Below, piece after piece: positions 24,668-37,047 of a DNA stretch of 55,000 bases. Positions within the stretch are counted from its first letter, which is position 1, and each line of letters begins with the position of its first letter. Origin of the DNA: Bigelowiella natans CCMP2755 (Eukaryota; Cercozoa; Chlorarachniophyceae); NCBI GenBank assembly GCA_000320545.1, contig ADNK01001197.1, positions 242,501 through 297,500 of the forward strand. The letters are read 5' to 3'. Below the pieces are notes generated by a model. It made no database searches and was not told the DNA's origin. It saw only the letters and a list, made by a program, of their open reading frames with translations. A program made the translations under genes and the position numbers.

Positions 24668-25496
24668 TCATTCAAACAATGCTTTATCAAACTCATCATC
24701 ATATGCAGAAGACTTTGAAAAATAACTTGTCTCGTCATCTACATCTCTCATAGAAGTAATAATTTTATTGACATCATCATTGGTTATTTTCTCATTTTCA
24801 TTAAACCGATTATCTTTAGTATTTACGTTAGAGTCGCCTTCGAAAAGCAGTTCCGTCTCTCCTGCATATCCACTTTGATGGATAGGAAGGCTCTTGGAAT
24901 CATCGTAAAATAAACTATTTTCACCCTTCTGATCATGTTCTCGAAAAATTGAAAGCAAAGATGGGCGGTGATGACTTTTCGCTGGATTGATGGCAATCTC
25001 AGCATTTGAATAAATAGATGGTCTACTATCACTAATGTCCTCGATTTGTAAGGGCATGTGCCGTGTCGGAGAAGAAGAAGAAGAAGAAGAACCCACTCCG
25101 CCCAGAATAGAAGGAAACTGCCAATTCACATCTCTTGGCAGCATATGATGAGGCAATGGCACCGGAAGTATCGATGATCGTCCTCCTGACAATGACTGAA
25201 GCCTGATAATAACATTGATAGTAACAATTACAATAACAATAAAAATAATGATAATAATAATTTGTGTGATGATCAGCCTTAATCCATAATAATAATGCAG
25301 TGTATGCGGTAGTACACATATGAAGTTACTCACGTTTCCATTGCTGCTGCATTTGTTCCAGAGACCGTATCTTCGATATACTTTTGAGGATTTCCACCAA
25401 CATCCATCATTTGGCGATCATCATCATCATCATCATCATCATCGTTGTCATGATTCATGACTAGCAATCCTGACAGGATTTGAGGTCCGATTCTAT

Positions 25497-25532
<36 letters not shown>

Positions 25533-26143
25533 CAACGTGGTCATCATTCTCTTCTTCCTTTGCTTTCTTCTCCTCCCCCCTCTTAGCCTGCTTATCGCTC
25601 TTTCTTTTCCTAACTTCCTCATCGTCGTCAATGTCTTCAAATATTAAACCAGAAATTGATGAAGAAGCCGCAGGAAGGAGAGAAGGAGACGGCTGCTTGG
25701 ATGCAGAAGTAAGACTGAAGTTGTTATCAGAATTAATAGCATTAGAGTGCTGCTGTTTCAGTGTAGAGAGGCTCCTATCTTCTTCTTCTTCTTCGGAGCA
25801 AAAGCTTCTCCCCCTCCTCATCCTCCTCATACTGCTGTTATTGCAGTTATGATGATAATGATGTACACGGGGTAGTAGCTTCGTTGTTGAAGTAGTTGCG
25901 GTATTCAGTACTGTCTCTTCTATTATTCGCTCATCTGATAAACAACCCCAAATATCCAACGCAACACAATTAAAATTCCAATCAATATGATGATGATGAA
26001 GATGATGAAGATGATGATGATGATGGGCTTCTTTTTTCTTATCAGCCCTCACATTGCTATGTAATAGGCATATATATATATATATATATATACATACATA
26101 CATATATAAATTTCAACTCTCTTACATATTTCATAGATTATTT
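24668..26143 (-). CDS. Low-complexity acidic protein, product not recognised
   Basis: Two large exons join in phase: 25934-25334 (donor GTGAGT) and 25202-24668 (stop TGA). A probable small upstream exon, 26143-26126 (IIYEI), also fits by phase. The start was not found. The protein contains an acidic run (SEEEEEDR), a basic patch (RKRKSDKQAKRGEEKKAK), Ser and Asp runs from microsatellites, and ends with DDEFDKALFE. Charge segregation suggests a disordered nuclear or regulatory protein, but I see no domain. The same-strand neighbour upstream is the pepsin-like gene. Confidence 0.5.
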
Positions 26144-26455
26144 CTGATATGCGCTTGTCCGTGTGTTGTGTACGAGAGAGAGGGGGGGGGGGGGAAAGAG
26201 AAAGAGCTGATTTGCCTTTAGAAGTTTTCAAAGCTTTAATTTCCCCTCGAGATTTACATCGATTTAAGATGTAGTAACTAGGGTCCGGCCTAACGAAGCC
26301 AACTTTCTTACGGTACCTTCATGAAATCAATAAGAGGAGGAGGAGGAGGGGGGGGGGGATGCGGAGAGAAACAACAAAAGGAAGATAGGAGATTAATAAG
26401 AAGAGGAAGAAAAAGAAGATGGTTTTTATGATCAGACTCAAAATGATATATGAGG

Positions 26456-26457
<2 letters not shown>

Positions 26458-26493
<36 letters not shown>
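26458..26493. repeat. (GA)n microsatellite
   Basis: Dinucleotide run between the pepsin-like gene and the gene downstream of it. Confidence 0.9.
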
Positions 26494-26500
<7 letters not shown>

Positions 26501-26502
<2 letters not shown>

Positions 26503-26604
26503 ACATGATTATATGTAGCACGCACTGCTACGTAACAGGAATATGACATGAGAGGGAACATGATTATATCTTGCACGCACTGCTACGTAACAGGAATATG
26601 ACAT
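26501..26604. repeat. Tandem duplication of a 52 bp unit
   Basis: The segment GAACATGATTATAT through GGAATATGACATG occurs twice back to back (26501-26552 and 26553-26604). The copies differ by a few bases. The unit lies downstream of the pepsin-like gene. Confidence 0.8.
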
Positions 26605-26712
26605 GGCAAGCATCCTCCTCCTCCTCCTCCTCCTCCTCCTCCTCTTCCCTCCTCCTCCTCGCCATCTTTAGACAAGAATCAACAGAAAAAGAGGAAACCA
26701 TACTAGAATTTG

Positions 26713-26737
<25 letters not shown>

Positions 26738-26743
<6 letters not shown>

Positions 26744-27922
26744 ATACCCGTCAAAAAGCACGTGCATTTTCCGCATAAGTGTAAGACCCCACCACCATAA
26801 ATCCTCCGGATTATCCTCGCCTACAACACAACACAATAAGGCAAAATAGTACATGATGATGACAACACAATAAATAGTGTGTGGGGAGTGACTTCTTTAT
26901 TCAAGTAAGAAGCATCATCATCATCATCATCATCATCATATGAATAACAATACTACACCTGAAACTCCTTCTATTGCAGGCATGCAAGTTGTGTAGTCGT
27001 TTGCCCTTTTCCTCGTAATGAGGTCTTCTCCTCCAAGAGTGATGTTGATGTTCTTTGTAAGAGCATCAAACATTAGCAGCAGCAGCATAGTAGTAGTAGT
27101 AGTAGTAGTAGTAGTAGGAGTAGTGGTGGAAGAATGAATGATGATGATGATGGTGATGATAATTCAAGGGGGGGAAAACTAATATAGACTGTAATAACAG
27201 AGATAAAAATTAAGTAGAAATTAGCTGTCTTCTATTTTCAGAATGAACATGAACAGATACATGTGAAAGTGTGTGTGTGTGTATAGTATCTTAATACTAC
27301 TACTACAACTGCTGCTACTGCTGAGTACTTTGTCGACGATAAACGTTAGATTTCCCAATTTGATATTATTTTCCATGCATAATGGATCATAGTCAAGTCC
27401 TTAGCACAACAATTAAAAAAATAAAAATAAAAACCAGTATTGGGAAGAGGAGGAGGAGGAGGAGGAGGAGGAGGAGGAGGGTGCCTCATAAACCATCCAA
27501 CCATTACAAAAGAGAGTAGTAGTTACATTAGTTAACAATCAATCGTAATGTTTTAGGAGCACGTATTTATCTTTGCTCTTGCTGTTCCATCATCATCATC
27601 ATCATCATCATCCGTCACTACTCAAAAACAAATTAACCTTTTTCCAGTATTTTCATCACTGCCTTCATGGGGGCTTTAATGTCCATCTGAGCAGTTCTGA
27701 GCACAGCTCTGCAGCCCCCCCCCCCTTCTCCCTTGTTGACCATTGTGTTGTTACACACTCCCAACGACTCGTCATTCCAGAGCACCTATGGTAGTAATAA
27801 TTTTATAAGAAGAATTGATGATGACAAGGAAGAAGGGTAAAGCAGGCAGCATTGCTAAAGATATGCTCATGAAGCCACCATAGTAACGATACTACTAATA
27901 TTGATGATCCACACGCATACCA

Positions 27923-27963
<41 letters not shown>

Positions 27964-28078
27964 TATATATTTTATTATAAACAACATACATCCTGAAATT
28001 GTATAGTGAATGGCTTGGGTTTCTCCAACGTTTTTACCCAGAGCACCTTATCACGCGCTGCATTGAAATATCTGTAAA

Positions 28079-28114
<36 letters not shown>

Positions 28115-28647
28115 ACATTAGTAGTAATAGCAGTGCTACTATCAGTAATACTAATAGGTGTCCATCAAATCCAAATATATCGTTGTAGCACCCCCCCCAA
28201 TAGCAGCTAAATCTGCCTTCTCTTCTTCTCGAATAAATAGATACTGTTGGTTGATGTTTATTTGCTTTTATTATTGTTAATGTTGTTGGAGTTAGTTAAA
28301 AAAGTAGTAATAGTAGTGGTGGTAGTAGCAGCAAAAGTAGATTTAGTAGTACTGATAAAATATAGAAGTAATTACTACCATATATCACACTTCTAATAAT
28401 AGTACTGATGAGGACTACGACAACGACGATAATACCTGTCATCAAAACCCCCGAGAGAAATGCAACCCCCCCCTCCAGCTCTAGGATCCATAAATATTGA
28501 GAAGAAGTGAGCAGGTCGGAGCATATTAATAACCTAACAACACAGTGATAATAATAATAAGAACAAAGACTACGTGGAGAACAAAAACATAGTAGAATAG
28601 TACTCACGACGACTAAGACAAAAGTAATCAACAGCCATCAACGCTTG

Positions 28648-28693
<46 letters not shown>

Positions 28694-29002
28694 CCAAATA
28701 TTAATTGTATGAGTAACAATATATACGGAGTAAACTACTAAATTTATATACAAATAATGCTTCTTCGCTCCTGGGATGTGACTTCTGCTGCCTCTTCCTC
28801 ACTTGTGTTAGTAGTTGTTATGCGTACTTATAACCCTTGTATTGTTTTTCTCTTCCCACTGAAAGCTAATATGTTCGTGAATAATATTACTTTGTCTGGA
28901 GTGAGATATGCTTTGGTGCTTGGAAGATCTCCATATCCATCGTATGCTTTAAGAGGAATGCTACTACTAGTAGTATTTTGCAGAGAGGCTACTGCTGATA
29001 AA

Positions 29003-29041
<39 letters not shown>

Positions 29042-29185
29042 GTTTTGAGGTAGATGTAGTAGTACCAGGAATTGATAAAGATGGTGATAACGACGATAAA
29101 TGAAGATGGGTGTAGTTTTCCAAAAGAGGAGGACCATGGCATTCAGCAGCACCTTGGGTACTTGTTACATTACCTATTATTTATT

Positions 29186-29225
<40 letters not shown>

Positions 29226-29582
29226 CAAGATATAGAAGGCAGGAGAAGGTAATCTTGCGTGTTACTGTCTTCCAGAGCTATATGCCGCAATATAGACGCA
29301 TGTTATGTTGGCTGTTGTGTGTATTTTCCAGTCATTCTTCCTCTTCTTTTGTGTGTGTGTGGGGGGGTGGATGGATGTGCATGTGTGATGAAAAATAAAT
29401 GCTGAAATAATATAACTTGATTAGTTTATACGGTTTCTCCTTTCTCAAGATGGAAATGAGGTAGAAGAAGCAGCAGCAGCAGTATTGTTGGTGATGATGT
29501 TCTCCAATATTAGTCTTGAGAAAGAAGTCCATCACCACATTATTGATACTTTAATTATTATTATCATTGTTACTATCATCGT

Positions 29583-29620
<38 letters not shown>

Positions 29621-29640
29621 TAATAGAATGCCTGATGCTG

Positions 29641-29671
<31 letters not shown>

Positions 29672-30166
29672 TACCAAGCTGCTGTTCCAGGAGCTCCTCC
29701 CCCCCCCATAGATCTAGTTGATTCTCTGTGATGTTCCATCCTCCGGTACCCTGCCCCTCTGCAGTAGAAGTAGCAAGTAGTTGTAGAACATAACGTGTGC
29801 TTATCATTAATAATAATAGGCCGCATATATCATATGATATTACAACCCTCCTTAACTACATAGGTAAGTGCAATTGTAGTCGTAGTAGAAGTAGTAGCAC
29901 CAGTAGTGGTAGTAGAAGTAATTGTAATAGTAATAGTAAAAGTAGTGCTGGTGATGCTAATGATTAGTAGCTCGAATAATAAATAACAATAGAGGTAATA
30001 TAAACGTTGTGTCATCAATGATGAGCTCAATAACAGAGGAAACATCTCATTGCTTCTTGTACTAGTGGTAGTAGTAGTTGTTGTAGTAGAAGAAGAAGAT
30101 TAGAGGACTTCAAAGATGTGATGGTGTGGACATTAGACACATACAAATACACACACAATGTGAATA

Positions 30167-30217
<51 letters not shown>

Positions 30218-30230
30218 ATTACATATTATG

Positions 30231-30281
<51 letters not shown>

Positions 30282-31720
30282 ATTAAAATGATTTCTATTA
30301 GATTACACATATTTGAACAATGTGTATGCGTATGTGTATGTGTATGTGTGTGTATATGTATCTTGGGAAGAGTGAAAGAGAGAGAGAGAATCACCAGTGA
30401 TGTTTAACTGCTCTTTGAGGTGAATAAATTGAGTGATGAAATCATACTGAGTCTCTGTATGACCATGCCCCCCCCCCCCGATCCCAATAACACCAGCTGC
30501 CAGAAAGTTAACAGCATTGACCACATGAGAAGAATCTAGCATCTGATTGAAATAGTTTCCAGCGAAAGAAGAAGAAGAAGAAGATGATGATGATGATGTA
30601 TAAAGCACGTGCAAACCATTCCGTATCTATGATCAACTCCTAATAAGCAGCACTATTCATTCTTATCTATTTGATCAACTCCTATAAAGCAACATCATCC
30701 CCTTCTCTCTTCCTCCTCTTCGTATTGCTCTTGTTCTCTGCAACTTCTCTTTACTGCTTGCAAAACCAAGCCGTTTTCTTATCCATTGATGTTGTTGTTT
30801 CTTCTTCTTATTGTTGATACCATAACTACCTGTGCTAATGGCACTCCCTCTGCATAATATCCATCCATTGTAATCACATCTTTGGTCATCGTTGCAGTGC
30901 TCACTAATCACATCAACACCCCACAACTTACTATTCTAATCGTATCTCATACATTGCTTAATAAGAATATACAAGAATAAGAAGGAGAGGGAGGAGAGGA
31001 AATAAGAGAGAAGATAAAGAGGCAGCAGCAGCAGCAGCAGAAACGATCTTTTGATTGAATGACCTTCTTTAATCGTTTCGTCGTCAAATGCTAGCATTGG
31101 ATTAGGATCAGGGTGAACGATGACATCTTTTAAGACTTTCGTCGCACAGGACGACGATATTCCTGAGAAAGTATCATTATTATGAGATGTGAGACATATT
31201 CCTGAGAAAGTATCATTATTATGAGATGTGAGACATTAGGTCACATGACGAACAACACAGTGTAATAGTAATTACCACCATCATCAGCATCATCATCATT
31301 ATCATCGTCATCATCTCCACCATCAATACAGCTACTATACTACTCTATAGGATTGTGCTCCTTCTCCTCCTCCTCCCCCTCCTCCTTGAACATGATGATG
31401 ATGATGGTGATGATGATGATGTCATGATATAATAAATGTTGATTGGGTCTTCTTTATGTACACGTACCTTGTTCATTTAAGGTTGGTAGCTTTGGTATAG
31501 GAGCAAACTTGCGAACCATCCTATTCAGTAGTAGTAACAGTGAGCGTAATCCTTTTATATCCAAGTATATGCAGCATATATTGCTAGTAGTAGTGCTAGT
31601 ACTACCCTCCAGAAAGAGTGTTTAGATCTATAGACATGTTCCCCATTGCTTGTTCGTTTGCAGTGAAGTAATAACTTATCTGAGTTGTAGTATGTAGTGA
31701 TACAACCGAAGAATACGACG

Positions 31721-31765
<45 letters not shown>

Positions 31766-31874
31766 GACGATGAAAGAGTAGTAGCAGTAGTAGTAGTAGT
31801 AGTAGTAGTAGTATTAAAATCCAATAGTTTTTTAACGTACCATCATCGTCATCATCATCAGTAGCTACAACAAT

Positions 31875-31906
<32 letters not shown>

Positions 31907-32395
31907 TATCATCATCGTCTTATAATACTACGAGAAGAATATAGTAGCATTGATAAATAACAGGATGAAGAAGACAACGAAGTTTCGTCTAAATTACTAG
32001 TTCTGAAAGTGTGGTAGTGCATCATCTGATTTGATTACTACTCACATACAGGTATGGCTACTACAACTGCTGCTGGTACAACTACAACAACTACTACTAC
32101 TACTACTACTACTACTACATTATCGTTCGTATCAAATAAGAAAGAGAGATTCAACGGAGGAGATCTGATGTATAAAATAATCACACAACCATATCACCAT
32201 CACCACCACCAGAAACAAATATGAGGGGGGGGAGGGGAGCTTGTGTAACAATGTTGGGAGGGTGAATCAAGAAAGAGGAAGGTCAATCATAACAGTATTT
32301 AAAGGAGGTAGAGAGGGTGAAGAAAGAGGGCCAGAGCATCACCATACGATGACCTCTATCAATGTAACAATGAGGTGTAGTGGTAGTAGTGGTAA

Positions 32396-32428
<33 letters not shown>

Positions 32429-32495
32429 AGTAAGCTTATCTGTCATCTATGCTAGTAGCATTATTACTATTCCTTAGATTGAATCATCTCTCTCC

Positions 32496-32540
<45 letters not shown>

Positions 32541-32680
32541 TATTGTTACAACCCTAGCATAACGTTTGCAAGAGCCATCGTTGATCCCATATTATTCCAT
32601 CTAATGATGGTGATGATGATGATGATGATTATGATGATGAAACAACAAGCAGCTGCGAAAATGAATATGGATAATGTATG

Positions 32681-32716
<36 letters not shown>

Positions 32717-33138
32717 ATACTAGTAGTAGCACATAAGTTATATTATTACTGTTAAGAAGATGAAAGATAAAATAACGACACAAGAGTAATGGCATTGAAA
32801 ACAAGCTTGTCTGCCAAACAACACGATGGTGGGTTGTTCGCATTTTATCTAGAAAATCCACCACAATCCCAAAAAAAACATAACAAAATTAAGAGAAGAA
32901 GACATTTAAATAGCTTTCCGTTTACTATTAACTCTCAGTAATCGTTAGACCACTTCTTTATTCAGCTCTATTTTGTCCTTACTATCATTTACTACTACTG
33001 CATAATATATTATAATAATAAATGTAGGCGAACAAAGACTCCTTACGAGTATTTGAGTGCAAGAGAGACGTGTGCATGAATTTCCGCTACTATTGTATCA
33101 TTGTATGAGCATGGAATCTTGGGCAAAGGAGCCTCCAC
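26738..33138 (-). CDS. Pepsin-family (A1) aspartic protease-like protein with degenerate catalytic site
   Basis: Exons, 5' to 3': 33138-33047, 32848-32777 (Cys-rich, uncertain), 30903-30830, 30542-30395, 29758-29675, 28960-28891, 28533-28436, 28071-27990, 27785-27638, 27399-27329, 27052-26959 and 26820-26738 (TAG). Pepsin-fold landmarks run in the expected order: AEIHAHVSL, KDVITMDGYYAEG, GVIGIGGG, FFSIFMD, CISLGGFDDR, YFNAARDKVLWVK, IQFQDVLWNDESLGVC, CRAVLRTAQMD, NLTFIVDK, NDYTTCMPAIEG and WWWGLTLMRKMHVLFDG. Active enzymes carry D-T/S-G in both lobes. Here the second-lobe motif reads R-T-A, so the protein is probably not a normal protease. The first-lobe motif was not found and may lie in an unseen exon. 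All junctions from 28960 onward are in phase; earlier ones (across G12 and G9 runs) are not all consistent. The start was not found. Confidence 0.65.
30169..30278. repeat. Compound (AT)n(GT)n(AT)n microsatellite
   Basis: Two AT runs flank a GT run in an intron of the pepsin-like gene (30394-29759). Confidence 0.9.
31160..31234. repeat. Tandem duplication of a 37 bp unit
   Basis: TTCCTGAGAAAGTATCATTA and its continuation to GTGAGACA is repeated immediately. It is intronic or intergenic within the pepsin-like locus. Confidence 0.75.
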
Positions 33139-33263
33139 CTAGACAATTAGGAACATATATAAGAACAGTAGGAACGATGTATTGCTGCTGCATGCTGCAT
33201 GCTGCATGCTACAAAGATGATACTTAAATCATGATGTGTATAAAGGATTAGTATTTGTAGTAT

Positions 33264-33298
<35 letters not shown>

Positions 33299-33465
33299 AG
33301 TGCTCGCATGTGATGATGATCAGATACACTTCTACTGGTGATGATTCGGCATTATGATGATGATGATAGTGATATTGTTTTGCAAGCAAATGACAACACT
33401 AGTAACAGTGCTAACCAACGCTTGTTTGTTGGAATAAATGGTGGTGAAGCAGAAAATTGTTCACG

Positions 33466-33500
<35 letters not shown>

Positions 33501-33517
33501 GTCACATCCTCATACTC

Positions 33518-33682
33518 TTACCGCACCCACAGTCTAAATTCTCTCATCCTACTTGTACGTTCTACTAGTAGTAGTGGTAGTAGTAGTAGTACCGGTCCTT
33601 TTGGTTTGTCAGTTAGTTCCTGCATCTTGTCTTCAACCTGCTTAGTTACGTCTTTTTCGTCTGGTATAGTTACATTTGGTTG

Positions 33683-33713
<31 letters not shown>

Positions 33714-34734
33714 TGTTCTGAAGAATTTGTTGTATTGATATCATCGCTGTCGGTACTTGAAGTCGTCTCATCCTCCTCTTCATAGTTATTGTTTCCAAGG
33801 GTGCTACTAACATCGCTCGATGTCACATTATTAACATTTTTGCAGATCTGATCAAATCCCCCTCCGGAGAGATCTTCCCACACATTATCTATTGCATCTT
33901 CTGTGCAAGGATTGGAACATTGACAAACTCCGCTTGTACCATCGAAAAGGTTGCAATATCCACACTGGTTGTTTGTAGGATCATTAGGGTATGTTTTATT
34001 GAAGAGACATGGCCCTTCAAAGTGCTCGCATAGATCTCCTCTTCTCGTAAGGCAGTGCGTATTGTTATTGTATTTGCTCATATTCAGTACCAATTTGTTA
34101 TAAAGTGTATAATTCTGCTTTGTAAGTTGATTTTGGTCAGTAGGCAGGGTGGAAGGAGCTGCTGCTTTTTCCTTTGTACATCTTCCATTACTGCTCACTC
34201 TGCAAATATTGGGAGGCACCCAGCTAAACGATCCACATAGAGGAGTTCTGTAGCACTCAAATTTGCATGCTTTAAAATCTGCCAACTTATTCGTATAATT
34301 GTTTGAGCATTCATATCCAATCATAAGATGCCATTGAATCCGCACATCAACAGTTTGATTTCCGATGGTGGCTGGTTTAGGAGGTGATTCAGTTTTGATG
34401 GAAGAGGATGATAAATGATAATCAGGGTCCTGATGATGATGATGAGGATAACCACGGCTTTTGTTGCCATAATACAATTTTCTGTGTATTTCCCCTCCAT
34501 TTTCCCAATTTTGCAATATTTGCTTTGTTTCTTTGACAGTAGCAGGGGTCTTCAATCGGTGCAGCTGTATACAAAGCAGAGACAGCAGCAGCCGGTGAGA
34601 AGAAGAAAAGAAGATGATGATGATGAGGAGGAGGAGGAGGAGGAGGAGGATGATAACGAATAAGACTAAAATCCTATGTATACAAAGTATACAGTTAATA
34701 TGATTACGTTTGCACGTATCTTGATAAAGAACAT
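33518..34734 (-). CDS. Secreted or membrane-anchored Cys-rich protein with PAN/apple-like segment
   Basis: A short first exon (34734-34716, MFFIKI) joins in phase to a long exon from 34665. The joined N-terminus is a very hydrophobic Leu/Ile stretch, largely encoded by a (CTC)n tract, that would act as a signal peptide or anchor. The main exon has many N-glycosylation sequons (NQT, NYT, NMS, NKT, NVT, NTT) and about 15 cysteines. A PAN-like run reads CKFECYRTPLCGSFSWVP, with a second cluster CGYCNLFDGTSGVCQC. This is followed by a Gln run and an acidic tail. PAN domains bind protein or carbohydrate. The 3' boundary is uncertain. A GTACTA donor lies near 33590, and a hydrophobic C-terminal exon may follow near 33360-33460. 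It could also be the 5' part of the pepsin-like gene. Confidence 0.6.
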
Positions 34735-34828
34735 CCGTGATTATTTAACTCATAACAAGTAGATATACAATCTGGTATTAATACATCATGCCCAAAACAC
34801 AAATGTGGCACTGCTTAAGATGTCATTA

Positions 34829-35853
34829 TTATTCATCACTCAGTAAATCGGAGAAACATCGAAATGAATCAATTGCTTCCATACTAAATTGTAGCACTAC
34901 AAGTTCCATTGGCTCTAGAATGAGTTTATGTTAAGATTTTAGTAAATGCGATCCATTGTCATTGTACATCATCTCGGAATGGTGGTGGTGGTGGTGACAC
35001 CGTAAATAATTCATTTTCTTCGTCGTCAAATAATAGATATCCGTCAGTGTCATTGCCAGCCCCTTCAATTTTCAGACTGCCCTCCTACATCACGACGAAA
35101 ACCATGTAATTCTTCAATGAATTGTACGCTGATTCATCTTTGAACCTTTTCCTTCGGGAGATTAACTGCGCCAGCTGTGCTCTGGCAATGGAGAAATAAA
35201 ATGATTATGATGGATCCTTCCACCCGTCCCCACATGGTGTCTTCCTTCTTTTACGATGATCTTGTTTCATTCATCAGGTCCGATTCCCATTCCCATTATT
35301 TCCATCATTTCCATCTTCGCAGGCATTGTTTGAATTTGAAATGTTGTTCTTGTTGTTGTAGATGGAGGGCGTTCAAGATACGTACTAGCTTTAAACTATT
35401 GTCGTAGGGAGAAAAAGCCTTCCGCAAGCAATAAATCCATAAATGATCCCAGGTAATTATTATAATAGGGTTCGATTTCGTGATAGCGACAATCATTTTA
35501 TCCACATTGTGTGATGATAACTGCGGTAGTAGTAGTAGTAGTAGTAGTAGAGTAGTAGCAATTTTCAAATCATTCAAATCCACAATTGTTATTTCAAATC
35601 GTAGTAGTAGTAGTAGATCTAGTAGTAGTAGTAGTAGTAGTGCATCATTCAGCAAACCGCTGCTGCTTCCATGGCGTCTTGACGAAACTCCAGAAGAACT
35701 TGATCGAGACACACAAGCTTGTGGTGAGATTTCACCATGGTAGTGGGAGTATTCAAAGCTGGGATACTCTGCGCCATCGTTGGAGTTGCAGCTGCAATGC
35801 AAATCAATAGGTCAGCCGTGGCAAAACTTGCACCTTTTGATTGGAAGCAACAT
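34829..35853 (-). CDS. Multi-exon gene, product not recognised
   Basis: The ATG at 35853 begins MLLPIK and joins at 35834 to an exon starting at 35791 (SCNSNDGAEYPSFEYSHYHG). The exon or exons to about 35300 contain CTA runs read as Leu and RFEITIVDLNDLKIAT. The last three exons are clean and in phase: 35181-35103 (AQLAQLISRRKRFKDE), 35084-35001 (GSLKIEGAGNDTDGYLLF) and 34912-34829 (ending LLSDE and TAA). No family is recognised. The start lies only 63 bp from that of the plus-strand gene at 35917. Confidence 0.55.
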
Positions 35854-35916
35854 CTTCGTTTCAAGGGGAATTGCTTCATATAATGGTATTTTTTTAGGAG
35901 AGGAAATAGAACTATT

Positions 35917-36595
35917 ATGGAAATAAAGCGACATGTTCAAGGCAGTAGTAGTGTTCCAAGTGGATCAGGATTGGTACTGGGAATGTATAGTGATGAAAGG
36001 TTCTTTCCTATGCGGATCACAGATGACGATGGAGTTTTCACTGCCTATACGTGCGAAAATCTTGTGGAAAACACAAATGAATGTGAAATTGAGATCAAGG
36101 GGAATAAGATAATGAAGGATGGGGTTCCACTTCAAATCAAACAAGCTCCGACTAAGGAGGAGCTTGAACAGGAAGACGAGCAGCAAAGTGCCATTAACAA
36201 GTTTGAGGGCCCAATTGACGATCCTAATTGTCCTGCTCCAACTTGCACCTTCAAGATTAAGGAAGCAGAGCCTCCCAACCCTATTCAAACGAACTCAAAG
36301 GGGGTAACAAAAATAAATGGAATAAATCAGTTTGTGTCACCATTACAAGAAATGATGTGGTATGTAGGGCGAAGCGATGACAACCTTCTACAATATTTTT
36401 GCTGATGATGGAGTATCACCATTATTTGTGCGCGCTGGAGATGGTCCAGTTACTGGGAATATGAAAGCATATATATACTATGGCGAGGCTAGGGATTCCT
36501 TATGCGACATTAACTTCTGCAAATTTGCAATAGAAAAGTAAGTTATATTGCACAATAAACTGAAAGATAATGTCAATGATACAGATAACACACAT

Positions 36596-36665
<70 letters not shown>

Positions 36666-36840
36666 CATATATCCACGCACATGGCGGGGGGATGTTAATA
36701 TTGTATGAGTGCTACTGAAGTATGTATGCTGAGGTATATTCGTGAAATATAGATACAAAGCTGCGGTGTCAAAATGGGGTCTTGATGTTGAACAGTTATC
36801 GGATACTCAAAAAGAATTCAGCTCTGAATCTTCTGAATGA
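35917..36840 (+). CDS. Gene with a one-base frame break, product not recognised
   Basis: The first exon opens at ATG 35917 and reads as a well-composed protein (FFPMRITDDDGVFTAY, CPAPTCTFKIKEAEPP). Translation would stop at 36403-36405. The +1 frame from about 36396 continues with equally protein-like sequence (DDGVSPLFVRAGDGPVTG, ARDSLCDINFCKFAIEK) to a GTAAGT donor at 36537. The last exon starts near 36752 (YKAAVSKWGLDVEQL), joins in phase and ends at TGA 36838. The break coincides with a T5 run at 36396-36400; one T fewer would make a single frame. The donor is followed by (CA)n(TA)n microsatellite. No function is assigned. Confidence 0.6.
36597..36660. repeat. Compound (CA)n(TA)n microsatellite
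   Basis: Lies in the last intron of the gene at 35917-36840. Confidence 0.9.
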
Positions 36841-37006
36841 ATTAAGTCTTCTCCCTTCTATAAAATTGAGACGGTGATTTTGTTTGCTTACAATATCATA
36901 TTCGCCTTGTCACTGCTGCGTGCATTGTATGCCTTGCATCATGTGCATTCATACGACACAGCACTGCGTGAGATGATACGTCGTTGTTGAGATTGTCAAC
37001 GGCGCT

Positions 37007-37047
<41 letters not shown>

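Noticed and set aside
25940-26000. Segment reading DWNFNCVALDIWGC, upstream of the exon ending at 25934
   Set aside because: It looked like a conserved motif, but the phase and acceptor place the exon start at 25934, making this segment intronic.
28160-28240. Segment reading AAIGGGATTIYLDLMD inside the pepsin-like locus
   Set aside because: The flanking exons 28533-28436 and 28071-27990 join in phase without it.
33340-33480. Plus-strand reading IRHYDDDDSDIVLQAN
   Set aside because: Protein-like, but the opposite strand also reads as a hydrophobic C-terminal exon of the minus-strand gene; neither could be proven, so it is not listed as a gene.
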